A stretch of DNA of 35,158 bases from Thiotrichales bacterium (GCA_016744475.1 JADGEH010000047.1:1-35158); one strand, 5' to 3'; shown: positions 16,170 to 25,126, counted from the stretch's first letter. A program made the numbers and translations. Notes: a model not told the origin generated them from the sequence alone.

Positions 16170-16330
16170 GTAGGGTGGGCAAAAGCCGTTCGTGATATTG
16201 AAAAAACAGTTTGAATTGACCACGGCGTGCCCACCCTTTGAATGCCATTGAAATAGTCCTGAATGGTGGGCACGCCGTGGACAGTGTATTTTCTCCCGAA
16301 GATTTTCGGGACGGCTTTTGCCCACCCTAC
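16170..16330. mobile_element. Palindromic MITE, right copy (complete)
   Basis: This 161-base element has perfect 20-base terminal inverted repeats (GTAGGGTGGGCAAAAGCCGT at 16170-16189 and its reverse complement at 16311-16330) plus the internal inverted pair CCACGGCGTGCCCACC and GGTGGGCACGCCGTGG. It carries no ORF, so it depends on a transposase elsewhere if it still moves. It is in inverted orientation relative to 8770-8913. I see no clear target-site duplication. Confidence 0.85.
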
Positions 16331-16462
16331 AGAGCTACAGGGCTGCTCCCCTTTCTATTTCCTCTTCTATTTCCCCCCAACAGCTTTTTATATCTGCCAC
16401 AAGTGGCGGGCAAAGCATTATACTTTCGGCTTTTTTCAACGATTTAGACTGCACTGAATACT

Positions 16463-18412
16463 ATGTTAAAAGCCGCTTCTGATGTTTCTTGTTATTCCCT
16501 TGATATTGTTGTCAATGCGCTGTCTTGCGATGCCGCTCAGATCGAGGTGTGTTTGCGCAGCTTGCACGCCCATACTTCGGGGCCTATGCGGGTGCTGGTG
16601 CTGAGTTCTCAGGCTGAGGCGCTGGCGCTTGACTGGCCTGCGGGGTGGACGGGGCTGTGGTTGCAGATTGAGCAGCCTTCTCACGCCTTGAGTCGGGTGC
16701 TGGAGCATTTGCGTGCGCCTTGGTGCTGGCATTTGAATGCGGCTTTGCAGGTGACACCAGATTGGCTGGCAGAGTTGCTGGCGGTGGCGAAGCGGCATGA
16801 GCGGGTGGGGTTTGTGGCTCCGTGGGGGAATCGATTGGGGGCGCAGTCGTTAAATAGGCCGGAGAATCCTGAGTTACCGCTGGATTTTACGCCTGCACAA
16901 ATGGCTTGGCGGATGCGGCGCAGCGCTCCGCATATTCATCCGGTGTTGCCTTTGTTGCATCCTGATGCGTTGCTGATGCGCCGTGAGGTGTGGGAGGCGG
17001 TGACGCTGGATACGACATTGGATACGCCTGAGCAGCAGTTGTTGGCGGTTCAGACGCAGGCGCGGCAAGCGGGTTGGCAAGCGCGTTTGGCGGATGGGGT
17101 GTATGTGTTTCGTGCGCAGGTGGAGTCTGAACCGCTGGATTGGCCGGCGGCACAGCAGCAGCAAGGCTGTTTGGATCATCGTGTGTTGGAGAGTTTGCGC
17201 AGCCATCATCAGTATTTGTTGGAGCGTTGGCATCAGGTGGAGTTGGGGCAATATTATTGGAATGAGCGGCGGGTGTTAATCATTTTGCCGTTGCGGGAAA
17301 CCAGCGGCGGGACGCATGTGTTGGTGTCTGAGGCTTCGGCGATGCGGCGCATGGGGGTGGATGTGCATTTTTTGAATTTTCATGTGCATCGTGCGGGTTG
17401 GGAGGCTTGTTATCCTGATTTGGTGGTGCCGATGGTGTATGTGAATGGGCCTGATGAGGTGGCGGCGGCTTGTGCGGGGTTTGAGGCGGTGTTGGCGACG
17501 GCGTATTTTACGGTGGATTGGTTGGTGTCGTTGAAGGATTATCCTCATGCGCCGCGCTTGGGGTATTACGTGCAGGATTTTGAGCCGTATTTTTTCTTGG
17601 AAAAAGTGGCGGCTCAGTTACCCGGTTTTTGGCGTTTTCCAGCTTTGCGCCGTCGTGTGTCGGGCTTTTATTTCCGCCGTCATGCTGAGTTTCGCCGCGC
17701 TTGGTTGTCTTATTCGGTGTTGCCGGAGATGTTGTTGTTGACTAAAACGGCTTGGAATCAGCGCGAGCTGAAGGCGCAGGTGGGGCGCGATAGTGTGTTG
17801 ATCGGTGCGAGTTATCAAAATGATGTGTTTTTGCCGCGTGATACGCATGATGATAGAGAATTTGTGCGGATTACGGCGATGATTCGGCCTTCTACGGTGC
17901 GCCGTAGCCCTGATTTGACGATGCGTGTGTTGCGTCATATTCAGCATCATTACGGCGCTCAGGTGGAGGTGTGTATTTTTGGTGCGAACCCTGATGATCC
18001 GGCTTTTTTGGCTTTACCGCGTGATTTTGTGTTTCAGCAGCACCGCATATTGCCTTCTCGGCATGTGGCTGATGTGTTGAGTGGGACGGATATTTTTGTG
18101 GATTTTTCTCAGTTTCAGGCGATGGGCTTGACGGGCTTGGAGGCGATGGCTTGCGGTGCGGCGGTAATTTTGCCGCAAAATGGGGGCACGGACGCTTTTG
18201 CTGAGCATGAAGAAAATGCGTTGTTGGTGAATTCGCACTGTGAAAAAGCCTGTGTTGCGGCGTTGCGGCGCTTGATAGATGAGCCGTTATTACGCCGTCG
18301 TTTAGCCGCCCGAGCACAGGAGGATGCGATGCAGTACAGTGCTGAGGCGGCGGCGTTTCGGGTGTTGGATGGCTTTTTTGGGCATGAATTAGAGAGTTTT
18401 AGAGGGGCTTGA
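16463..18412 (+). CDS. Two-domain glycosyltransferase (GT2-like plus GT4/WsaF-like)
   Basis: This is a 649-residue cytosolic enzyme probably building a surface polysaccharide or glycoprotein glycan. Residues ~1-235 read as a GT-A domain (SLDIVVNALSCDA opening, CWHLNAALQVTPDWLAELL, LLMRREVW). Residues ~270 to the end are a GT-B enzyme of the rhamnosyltransferase WsaF/GT4 type: RVLIILPLRETSGGTHVLV, and a donor-binding segment FQAMGLTGLEAMACGAAVIL at about 551-570 followed by NGG. G+C is high (one sampled line is about 63%) with strong use of G/T in third positions, unlike its neighbours. No other glycan genes are adjacent. The acceptor is unknown. The ribosome site at the ATG is weak. Confidence 0.85.
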   Translation: MLKAASDVSCYSLDIVVNALSCDAAQIEVCLRSLHAHTSGPMRVLVLSSQAEALALDWPAGWTGLWLQIEQPSHALSRVLEHLRAPWCWHLNAALQVTPDWLAELLAVAKRHERVGFVAPWGNRLGAQSLNRPENPELPLDFTPAQMAWRMRRSAPHIHPVLPLLHPDALLMRREVWEAVTLDTTLDTPEQQLLAVQTQARQAGWQARLADGVYVFRAQVESEPLDWPAAQQQQGCLDHRVLESLRSHHQYLLERWHQVELGQYYWNERRVLIILPLRETSGGTHVLVSEASAMRRMGVDVHFLNFHVHRAGWEACYPDLVVPMVYVNGPDEVAAACAGFEAVLATAYFTVDWLVSLKDYPHAPRLGYYVQDFEPYFFLEKVAAQLPGFWRFPALRRRVSGFYFRRHAEFRRAWLSYSVLPEMLLLTKTAWNQRELKAQVGRDSVLIGASYQNDVFLPRDTHDDREFVRITAMIRPSTVRRSPDLTMRVLRHIQHHYGAQVEVCIFGANPDDPAFLALPRDFVFQQHRILPSRHVADVLSGTDIFVDFSQFQAMGLTGLEAMACGAAVILPQNGGTDAFAEHEENALLVNSHCEKACVAALRRLIDEPLLRRRLAARAQEDAMQYSAEAAAFRVLDGFFGHELESFRGA

Positions 18413-18424
18413 AGGAGGATGGCG

Positions 18425-18667
18425 ATGCAAACACTACAGTTGATGTCTCGTGTTGACCAGGATGGCTGGCTACATATTCCGGTGCCGGATGCTGAGCATC
18501 TGAAAGGTTCTGATGTGGAGGTGTTGGTGGTGTTGCAGCCTGTGTCTGTAGCGCCTTTAACGACGGCTAGTATTGTGGATTTGTTGGCGATGCCTGATGC
18601 CGACAGCGTTGAGTTTGAAGCGCCTCGTTTAACGGGTTCTTTGTTGCAAGCTGCGGATTTGTCTTGA
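18425..18667 (+). CDS. VapB-like antitoxin
   Basis: This is an 80-residue protein preceding a PIN-domain toxin, in the position and size of a VapB-type antitoxin. The opening TLQLMSRVDQDGWLHIPVPD suggests an AbrB-like beta DNA-binding part, and the tail FEAPRLTGSLLQAADLS would contact the toxin. I chose the second ATG (18425) because AAGGAGG at 18412-18418 is 6 bases upstream, while the first ATG at 18419 abuts it. Its stop overlaps the vapC start by one base (TGATG). The family assignment rests mainly on context. Confidence 0.7.
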   Translation: MQTLQLMSRVDQDGWLHIPVPDAEHLKGSDVEVLVVLQPVSVAPLTTASIVDLLAMPDADSVEFEAPRLTGSLLQAADLS

Positions 18668-19081
18668 TGTTTTTGTTGGATACGAATGTTATTTCCGAAT
18701 TGCGCAAGGCTCGAACAGGCAAGGGTCATCCTAATGTTGTCACCTGGGCAGCACAAACACCGCCCTCTCAGTTATTTATCTCAGCTATCACGGTGCTGGA
18801 GTTGGAAATGGGCGTATTGCAGATTGAACGCCGTGATGCAGTTCAAGGTCAGCACTTAAGGCAATGGCTGGATACGCAGGTGATGGTGACATTTGCCGAG
18901 CGTATTTTGTCTGTGGATGCGTCAGTGGCTTTGCAATGTGCCTCACCGCTGCGCGGAACGTGATGCTTTGATCGCTGCAACGGCGTTGGTGCATCAATTG
19001 ACGGTCGTTACTCGGAATGTAAAAGACTTTGAGGCCACAGGCGTAGTTTTTCTGAATCCCTGGGACTTGAAGGCAGTTTGA
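18667..19081 (+). pseudogene. vapC: VapC PIN-domain toxin, frameshifted
   Basis: The N-terminal part (FLLDTNVISELRKA, with the first PIN Asp, and AITVLELEMGVLQIERRD with the Glu) is followed after ASVALQCA by a premature stop at 18961-18963. The rest continues in another frame as RDALIAATALVHQLTVVTRN, then VKDFEATGVVFLNPW, containing the remaining PIN acidic residues. One indel near 18935-18950 separates the two. As written the toxin lacks half its catalytic site and is inactive. A sequencing error is the main alternative, since both halves are well preserved. Confidence 0.88.
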
Positions 19082-19103
19082 TGGCTCTTGGAAGTTGACG
19101 TTA

Positions 19104-19149
19104 CACAAACGGCACAAACGAGGTAAAACGCTTGTGTCGTTTGTGCCTC
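19104..19149. repeat. Hairpin repeat with CACAAACG/CGTTTGTG arms, copy 2
   Basis: GGCACAAACG (19111-19120) pairs with CGTTTGTGCC (19138-19147), and the loop again contains AAACGCTTGTG as in the copy at 16102-16152. It lies between vapC and pilZ and closes the accessory zone. Confidence 0.6.
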
Positions 19150-19226
19150 TAGTGTTCATTTTTCAGTACATAGTGAGAAACATATTTGATGTTTACCTGC
19201 GTTTCACGCTGTGTGAGTCAGGCGCG

Positions 19227-19586
19227 TTACATCGTGTAAGTAGGATGTTCTGATTTGAGTTTGCCAATCAACATGGCTTCAATTTTATTGCGCGTGGCAC
19301 CGTTGTCCATGTCGCCAAATTGTACGCCAATGCCTGCGGGGCGGTTGCCTTGTGCGCCTTTAGGGTTGATCCACACAACGTTGCCTGCGACGGGGATTTT
19401 TTCTTTGTCTTCCATTAATGTCACCAGCATAAACACTTCGTCGCCGAGCTTATATTTCTTTTCAGTGGGCACAAATAAGCCGCCATTTTTCAAAAATGGT
19501 AAGTAGGATTTATAGAGTATCTCTTTGTCCTTAATATGTAGCGTGAGCATCCCACGCCCCATCATGCCGCCTTTTTTCAATGCCAC
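19227..19586 (-). CDS. pilZ: PilZ domain protein, type IV pilus assembly
   Basis: This is a 119-residue protein closely matching type IV pilus PilZ. It shows the opening MLTLHIKDKEILYKSYLPFL, the segment GGLFVPTEKKYKLGDEVFML, the core PVAGNVVWINPKGAQGNRPAGIGVQF and the typical end HPTYTM. This subgroup works with the pilus ATPase PilB and FimX and generally does not bind cyclic-di-GMP, because the RxxxR motif is missing. That motif is also absent here. A GTG at 19586 with GAGGAGA about 8 nt upstream is the likely start. In pseudomonads pilZ follows tmk and holB, but here it stands alone, bordering the accessory zone. Confidence 0.93.
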   Translation of the reverse strand: MALKKGGMMGRGMLTLHIKDKEILYKSYLPFLKNGGLFVPTEKKYKLGDEVFMLVTLMEDKEKIPVAGNVVWINPKGAQGNRPAGIGVQFGDMDNGATRNKIEAMLIGKLKSEHPTYTM

Positions 19587-19749
19587 TGTGGCGTCTCCTC
19601 AGTCGATAAAAATGTCCGCAGTATACTGCCAATGTCTGCGCAAAATAAACCTCCGGTCAAGCGGAGAGTTCAGATAAAATGCGGATGTTACGCTATGTCT
19701 CGTCAGAGTACAGCCTGCTTTTTTTGTTTAACCAACCTGAGTTTTAGTT

Positions 19750-20661
19750 ATGAAATCTTTATCTTTACTATTGAGTCTATGTGGATGTTTGATGGTGCCT
19801 TTAAGCAGTATGGCCGGTGATGCTGCCACGTTGAATTTTCTGGGTTTTTCTGAAGATGGTCAGCATGTGGCTTTTGAGCAATTTGGTGTCACTGATGGTT
19901 CAGCCGCACCATATGCGGAGTTGCATATGATTGATGTGGAAAAAAATGCTTATTTGTTGACACCGATTAAACAATATCCTTCGCCTGATAGCAGCGTGGC
20001 GCAAATGGAAAATGCGGATGAGGCGATTGAGACACTGCGTCAAGCCAATAGGCGCACGGCTCATAAACCGCTGGATCAATTTGCTTTACGTGAGGCTCAA
20101 GCGGGTTATTGGCTGGTGTCTCGTCCTTTAACTGATCTGGGCGCTGATCCTTTCAATGTACGTTTTACGCCGCATTTGGCACTCAGCGGTCATGCTTATG
20201 ATGAGTTTATTTTGCAATTACAAGAGACCGCTTTAGACGATAAAGATTGCGAGGGTTTGGGCAAGGCCAAAATATTTAGTTTAACGGTGCGCCGCCGTGG
20301 AACGCCTTTGGCGCGAGCGGTTCAGCTACAAACGGATACTCAATTGCCTAGCAGTCGCGGTTGTCCGCTGGGCTATCGCATTGCGCATGTCTATGCTTAC
20401 CAAGAAAAATATTTAGCGGTGTTTTTGAATATGTTTGTGCCCGGTTATGAAGGTCAAAACATGCGTTATTTGGTGGTGACGGGCTTGTTGCCTGAGCGCG
20501 GAGAAGAAGGTGAGCAGATGAGTGATGAGGCATTAGACAAACGTGAGGATAGGTTTCAGCAAGCGGTTGATGCTTTGGAACAGAAAAAACTTCAAGCTCA
20601 GCCCGTAGAGGCGACGGTGGTGCCCACTGTGCCCACAACGCCGGAGACTACAACGCCATGA
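19750..20661 (+). CDS. DUF2259 family secreted protein
   Basis: This is a 303-residue protein with a signal peptide (hydrophobic 4-18, cleavage likely after SMA at 22). It begins after cleavage with the family signature ATLNFLGFSEDGQHVAFEQF and continues with a WD40-like first blade (AELHMIDVEKNAYLLTP). DUF2259 proteins are described only as predicted secreted proteins, so no function is assigned. The last ~20 residues are Val/Pro/Thr-rich, probably a flexible tail. Its stop overlaps the start of the next gene by 4 bases (ATGA), so the two are coupled. The ribosome site is weak. Confidence 0.88.
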   Translation: MKSLSLLLSLCGCLMVPLSSMAGDAATLNFLGFSEDGQHVAFEQFGVTDGSAAPYAELHMIDVEKNAYLLTPIKQYPSPDSSVAQMENADEAIETLRQANRRTAHKPLDQFALREAQAGYWLVSRPLTDLGADPFNVRFTPHLALSGHAYDEFILQLQETALDDKDCEGLGKAKIFSLTVRRRGTPLARAVQLQTDTQLPSSRGCPLGYRIAHVYAYQEKYLAVFLNMFVPGYEGQNMRYLVVTGLLPERGEEGEQMSDEALDKREDRFQQAVDALEQKKLQAQPVEATVVPTVPTTPETTTP

Positions 20662-21092
20662 GTCATGCTTTGTCTTTATTTGCTCAAAAATATAATGGGC
20701 GTTTTGTCAGCACGTTGCGGTGGTCGCAATTAGATGAATTGTGGGACAGCATCAGGGGTTTGCCGGAAGGCTGGTATGTGTATTTTATTAATGAAGCTGT
20801 TCCGCATGAACCGATGCAGGCGGAGGATTTGAAGGTCTTTATTCACGAGGTGAATGATTTGCTGCGGCGCGATCATGATTATGATTATTGTGGGATTGTC
20901 TATGCGGATTCTTTTGATAGCCCTAGCATTGTGAAGATTTATGATCCAAATAATTTGGGGGCTTCTTGTGGCTCTAGCGGACAGAAAGTGCATCCGCGTT
21001 GGTTGTTGAGCCGGGTACTTCCTGAAGAAATCCTGGATGAGGCTCCAACGCCGATGAATCGTAAGCGTTGGTGGCAGCGGTTTGTTAAATAA
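20658..21092 (+). CDS. Conserved hypothetical protein coupled to the DUF2259 gene
   Basis: This is a 144-residue soluble protein without signal or membrane segments. Distinctive stretches are SLFAQKYNGRFVSTLRWSQL, GWYVYFINEAVPHEP, LLRRDHDYDYCGIVYAD, and KIYDPNNLGASCGSSG followed by PRWLLSR. I recognise these as a recurrent proteobacterial hypothetical family of no known function. The C-terminus is basic (RKRWWQRFVK). It is coupled to the upstream secreted DUF2259 protein by a 4-base overlap. The two products would be in different compartments, so their link is unclear. Confidence 0.82.
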   Translation: MSHALSLFAQKYNGRFVSTLRWSQLDELWDSIRGLPEGWYVYFINEAVPHEPMQAEDLKVFIHEVNDLLRRDHDYDYCGIVYADSFDSPSIVKIYDPNNLGASCGSSGQKVHPRWLLSRVLPEEILDEAPTPMNRKRWWQRFVK

Positions 21093-21166
21093 CGCTATAG
21101 AAAACTTTAAGAGGTGTAGATGCAAAGGTTGGCACTTCTCCTTTGCATCTCACCTGCACAACAGAT

Positions 21167-24100
21167 TTACCAACTGGTTTGTTTGATGCCTGCAAAGCCT
21201 TGGGTCGTATACATGTGTCCGGGTAGCAACACGGTATTTTGTGATGCAGGACAGGTGTCTAATTTAAGCTGTGATTGCAGTTCTGGGTTTAACACAAACA
21301 CTTCACACTGACTTTGGGCGTTAGGCGGCATAATGCCAGGAGCCATAATGCTTTTTCTGGCTAAAGCGTCATCGACCATGATGCTAGGTTCCATAGGATA
21401 GCCGTAATAGTAGTAGTTATAATTAGGCCCTAATAGCACCGTATCTTGATGAACGGCTAACAATTCACGTTGGCCTTCTAGTGTCCATTCCCGCGCAATG
21501 CGCAATCCACCATCTACCACTAGATGTAATAAACGAGTCTGTGCCGTGTTTGGTGTCGCGCTGTCATCGGCTAAGTACATGGGAGAATAGTCCGGTGTAT
21601 TGGTACAACTCGCATAATATCCGTCAACTTGCTGGTACAAGGTATTGATGGAGCAATCTAGCGCGAGACTTTGCATGATTTGCACCCAAGCACCGCGCAA
21701 CGCGACCCATTGTAAGCGGCTACCTTGCGGCGTGTTTTCAACGGTGATGAGGTGCTGGTCTTCAGTCAACGCCAAGGGTCTACCAGGAATGCTCAGCGGT
21801 TTTTGCTCTACGGCTTTGCCATTCTCCCAACGCCAACTGCGCAAACGCCATTCTTGAGTAAATACATAAGCAGGTTCAACAAATGGTGCCTCTGTCACCA
21901 TCCCTTCTTCATCTTTGTTGGTCAATTGTGGGCGACGATCAAACTGCACTTCGCGTATCTCACCCAAATAGAACCGATCTTGGTTGATGAAGAGTGAACT
22001 GTTTTGATACCACGCACCATGATAAGACACTAAATGCCGGTCTGTCATCGTTTTATCGGTATCCGCTGTGCTGGCTTCTAAGACGTGCAAGGCTGACACA
22101 CTTTGTGTTGCATAATCAAAGCGTTGCACTGTGAGTGGGCTGCGTTGATAGAACAGGGCTTGAGCATCAGTGTGGGCGACTTCATAAAAACCTTGAGCTA
22201 AAGTCCAGCTTTGTGCGGGTTCATCTAATGCGTCAGTGGCATAACGGTAAATATAGCGATAGCCATTTTGTCCGTATCCTGCTGTCCATAAATGCTCGTC
22301 TTGTTTGTCTAACCAGCCCAAGTTGTAAGCCAGTTCTAATTCACCTAATACTTGGGGTTTTTCGCTGTCGCTCCATTGCGCAGTGATAAAGCGTTGATCC
22401 GCCATCACACCCAAAATATTGTCACGCAATATCAAGCTACGCTGTGCAGGCACATCTAGCTCTAGCAGACCTAAATCGAGAAACTTATCCTGCGAGAAAT
22501 CCACCATTTGCAAAGTGCTGCGTGCTTGAGATTGCCAGCTATTAATGGGCAAAGCGGCAAATTGACGATCCCAATTGAGCAATAAAGCCCGTTCATCGTC
22601 CGTGGCGGGTGAATAACTGTAATTCACTGCTCCGGTTAACGGTGTGAAACGATCTAATAAGCCCGGTTGAGTGGGATCAGACACGTCAAACAAACTCATC
22701 GCTACACGGCGATACCAGCGCTCGGTTTCGCCTTCCGCTGGTTGATCATCAATGCCTACCGCAAACAGCCGATCATTATGGAAAAACATTTTTTCCGACC
22801 AACCCGGCACGATGAGTTCACCTAAAATCTCAGGTTGACGTGGATTACTTAAGCCAATCACCCACAAAGGATCGGTGCGTTCAAAGGTCACGACATAGGC
22901 TTTATCTTGATGGAAACGAGTCGCAAATAAGGCTTCTCCGGGGGCAATATGGCTGACTTCACCTAACAAGGGCAAACCAGGCGTACTTAAGTCATAAATG
23001 CCTAAGCTGCTGCCCGCTTCACGACTTTCTGGGCCATACACCACGCGCAATTGTTGATCTCGGACATCAACATGAAATTCGCTGGGGATGTAACCGGATA
23101 CCTGCACCACCCCTAAATCAACTAAAGGATCACGGCTATCATTGAGTGCATACACCTGCACCCAGCTATCAGGCCAACTCTCTGGGGAACGATTGGCGAT
23201 GACTAAATGATCGGGGAACACGGCAATTTTAGGGTCGTAACCGCGAATGCGATGATTGCCGATACTATCGAGATGACCGAGTGCGTCGATTTGCACCACA
23301 TTAATGTCGAGTGAAGCGTAATCAGCGCAGCATTCACCGCTGTCGTTGATGGTTCTTGCCACGGAATAAATGCGCTCATTGCGCCGACGAGATTCATACA
23401 AAATACCTGGAATAGGATATTGATCGACTTGTTCTAGCTGACCTTCGAGTGTTTGCTTAACCACGCTGAGTAGGCTGCTGGCAGAAGCGTATTGGTTTTG
23501 CAGCAATATGTATAAATCATTGAGCACATACAATTCTTTGGGTGATGCCTCTAAGTTCATGGAAGTGGCTAAGCGTGGTTGGCTTAAATCGCTCACATCA
23601 ATCATTTGTAAACGCTCAGCTTGTCCATTGACATATAACAAGGTTTTTTGATCTAACAAACGGAAAATATCCGGTTTTTCTGTGCTGGTGGTATCGCTAC
23701 TGTCTTTATTGCCTCCATCTGTGGCAGCGGCTGGAGCGGGGGCTTCAGCACTTACCCCATCCATTGCGGCATCGACACCACCCGAAGTAAAAACCGTACC
23801 TCTGTCGGTCAAGTCATTAGGGGTTAAAAACCATGTTTGTCCCGGCAATCGCTCCAAAGCAGCGGGCACGGTTAATGGCAATACGGCAGCATCTGTCCAA
23901 GCCTCTAAATCTGACCATAGCTGTCCTGGTTCGATGCCTAACACTGCGAGAAAACAGCGGTGTTCTGCGGCACATTCAGGGCGCATAGGCGTGATCGCAA
24001 AGGATTTAAATTCAACAATTTTTAATGCTTGATCAAAAGCGGGATGGGCACCGGATTGCCAACCCTGTTGGCTATGCCAGCTTTGTAACTGACGTTGCGG

Positions 24101-24283
24101 TGTTTCATCTAAATCTAACCACAATAGATAGACATCTAATGCCCCTTGTGCTTGTTGGCTGCCCACCCAAATCATCGGCTGAGCATCGCCTTCACCCGTT
24201 TGTACGGACAATTCCCATGCCTGTAACGGCGGAATACTGGCGCTGAGTAGTAGCGTGAAAAAAATGCGATACATCCATTTCAT
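21167..24283 (-). CDS. Secreted beta-propeller domain protein
   Basis: This is a 1038-residue exported protein with a signal peptide (cleavage likely after LQA at about 22). Its middle and C-terminal parts match secreted beta-propeller (Beta_propel, PF09826-type) proteins, with recurring strands such as DVSDLSQPRLATSM, GLSNPRQPEILGELIVPGWS and LFDVSDPTQPGLLDR. The repeated DVSDPxxP pattern marks the blades. An Ala/Ser/Thr-rich low-complexity linker occurs near residues 175-200. No catalytic motif is visible, so a binding or surface role is likely. It is a single-gene unit, divergent from the YqiJ-like gene, with AGGATA before the ATG. Confidence 0.82.
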   Translation of the reverse strand: MKWMYRIFFTLLLSASIPPLQAWELSVQTGEGDAQPMIWVGSQQAQGALDVYLLWLDLDETPQRQLQSWHSQQGWQSGAHPAFDQALKIVEFKSFAITPMRPECAAEHRCFLAVLGIEPGQLWSDLEAWTDAAVLPLTVPAALERLPGQTWFLTPNDLTDRGTVFTSGGVDAAMDGVSAEAPAPAAATDGGNKDSSDTTSTEKPDIFRLLDQKTLLYVNGQAERLQMIDVSDLSQPRLATSMNLEASPKELYVLNDLYILLQNQYASASSLLSVVKQTLEGQLEQVDQYPIPGILYESRRRNERIYSVARTINDSGECCADYASLDINVVQIDALGHLDSIGNHRIRGYDPKIAVFPDHLVIANRSPESWPDSWVQVYALNDSRDPLVDLGVVQVSGYIPSEFHVDVRDQQLRVVYGPESREAGSSLGIYDLSTPGLPLLGEVSHIAPGEALFATRFHQDKAYVVTFERTDPLWVIGLSNPRQPEILGELIVPGWSEKMFFHNDRLFAVGIDDQPAEGETERWYRRVAMSLFDVSDPTQPGLLDRFTPLTGAVNYSYSPATDDERALLLNWDRQFAALPINSWQSQARSTLQMVDFSQDKFLDLGLLELDVPAQRSLILRDNILGVMADQRFITAQWSDSEKPQVLGELELAYNLGWLDKQDEHLWTAGYGQNGYRYIYRYATDALDEPAQSWTLAQGFYEVAHTDAQALFYQRSPLTVQRFDYATQSVSALHVLEASTADTDKTMTDRHLVSYHGAWYQNSSLFINQDRFYLGEIREVQFDRRPQLTNKDEEGMVTEAPFVEPAYVFTQEWRLRSWRWENGKAVEQKPLSIPGRPLALTEDQHLITVENTPQGSRLQWVALRGAWVQIMQSLALDCSINTLYQQVDGYYASCTNTPDYSPMYLADDSATPNTAQTRLLHLVVDGGLRIAREWTLEGQRELLAVHQDTVLLGPNYNYYYYGYPMEPSIMVDDALARKSIMAPGIMPPNAQSQCEVFVLNPELQSQLKLDTCPASQNTVLLPGHMYTTQGFAGIKQTSW

Positions 24284-24319
24284 CTGATTATCCTCAAAAG
24301 TGTGTCGTGCTATGCTGTC

Positions 24320-24376
24320 AGTTCTATTGATATTTGCAAAACAAATGGGTTTTTAGCCCCTAATATCAACAGAACT
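24320..24376. repeat. Small inverted-repeat element, TGTTGATATT type
   Basis: AGTTCTATTGATATT and AATATCAACAGAACT form near-perfect 15-base inverted ends (one mismatch) 27 bases apart. The ends resemble those of the larger element at 25227-25388, so this may be an internally deleted relative. It lies in the divergent promoter region. Confidence 0.5.
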
Positions 24377-24487
24377 TAAACCCTCTAAACCTCACATCAA
24401 AGATAACAGGTTTTGTCTGTCCTCCCAGGCAGAATGGATTAATGGAATCTTTATTCAGACAAACTGTTTTAGTAGGAATCACACTTT

Positions 24488-25126
24488 ATGGAAGCGCAAA
24501 GTCTCACTTTTTTCAGCACTTTACTCACCTTTCCCGCCGTAGTGCCCACCATTTTTCTGGGTGTAGTCTTGATTTATTGGGTGCTGGTGATTTTGGGAGC
24601 CTTAGATATTGATGTGATCAATATGGATTGGGATATTGATCTCGAAATGGGTGACGATGGGATTAATTTTCTCAATGTGATCGGTGTGCCTGGATTGCCT
24701 TCGTCGATCACCTTAAGCGTATTAATTTTCACATTTTGGTTGATCTGTGTGCCTAGCACCTATTATCTGGCTTGGTTATTACCTGCGGGTATCGGGCAAA
24801 TCATTGCGGGGCTTATCATTTTATTCGTGGCGATAGTGCTTGGTGCGCAAGTGACGGTCTGGCTGGTCAGACCTTTACGCAAAGTGTTTAGCGATCAAAG
24901 TCATCAACATTCCGCCGAACATTTGGTCGGTAAAACCTGCATTATTAGCACTGCCAGCGTGGATGAAAATTTTGGGCAGGCCAATTATGAAGACGGTGGT
25001 GCGGGTCTGATTTTGAATGTGCGCAGCACGATACCTAATGACTTAAAACGTGGCAGTCGAGCTTTGATGATTGAATACGATAAACACACACACAGCTATG
25101 CGGTGGCTAGTTTGGAAGAGATTTAG
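24488..25126 (+). CDS. YqiJ/NfeD-like membrane protein with OB-fold tail
   Basis: This is a 212-residue protein with three hydrophobic spans (about residues 14-40, 75-100 and 104-128), followed by a soluble C-terminal domain of OB-fold type. It begins LVGKTCIISTASVDENFGQA and ends ALMIEYDKHTHSYAVASLEEI, typical of YqiJ/NfeD-like proteins. An acidic Asp-rich loop lies between spans 1 and 2 (DIDVINMDWDIDLEMGDD). Family members partner with flotillin-like proteins (YqiK) in membrane microdomains, but no flotillin gene is adjacent here. A strong hairpin at 25146-25182 follows, so it is probably monocistronic. Confidence 0.8.
   Translation: MEAQSLTFFSTLLTFPAVVPTIFLGVVLIYWVLVILGALDIDVINMDWDIDLEMGDDGINFLNVIGVPGLPSSITLSVLIFTFWLICVPSTYYLAWLLPAGIGQIIAGLIILFVAIVLGAQVTVWLVRPLRKVFSDQSHQHSAEHLVGKTCIISTASVDENFGQANYEDGGAGLILNVRSTIPNDLKRGSRALMIEYDKHTHSYAVASLEEI

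Larger units (their letters stand above)
15906..16462. other. Intergenic region packed with palindromic elements
   Basis: No gene is supported in these 557 bases. They contain a 31-base perfect hairpin (16021-16051), a second hairpin repeat (16102-16152) and a complete MITE (16170-16330). The last ~130 bases before the glycosyltransferase are pyrimidine-rich and probably carry its promoter. Confidence 0.7.

Noticed and set aside
16238-16457. Small frames inside the MITE at 16170-16330
   Set aside because: They are translations of palindromic repeat sequence and have no independent support.
16466-18317. Several long antisense frames opposite the glycosyltransferase, rich in His/Arg/Pro
   Set aside because: They are typical by-products of a GC-rich gene with G/T-biased third positions; the sense frame has clear glycosyltransferase motifs.
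19632-19820. Small plus-strand frame before the DUF2259 gene
   Set aside because: It overlaps the DUF2259 start in another frame and lacks a ribosome site and recognisable motifs.
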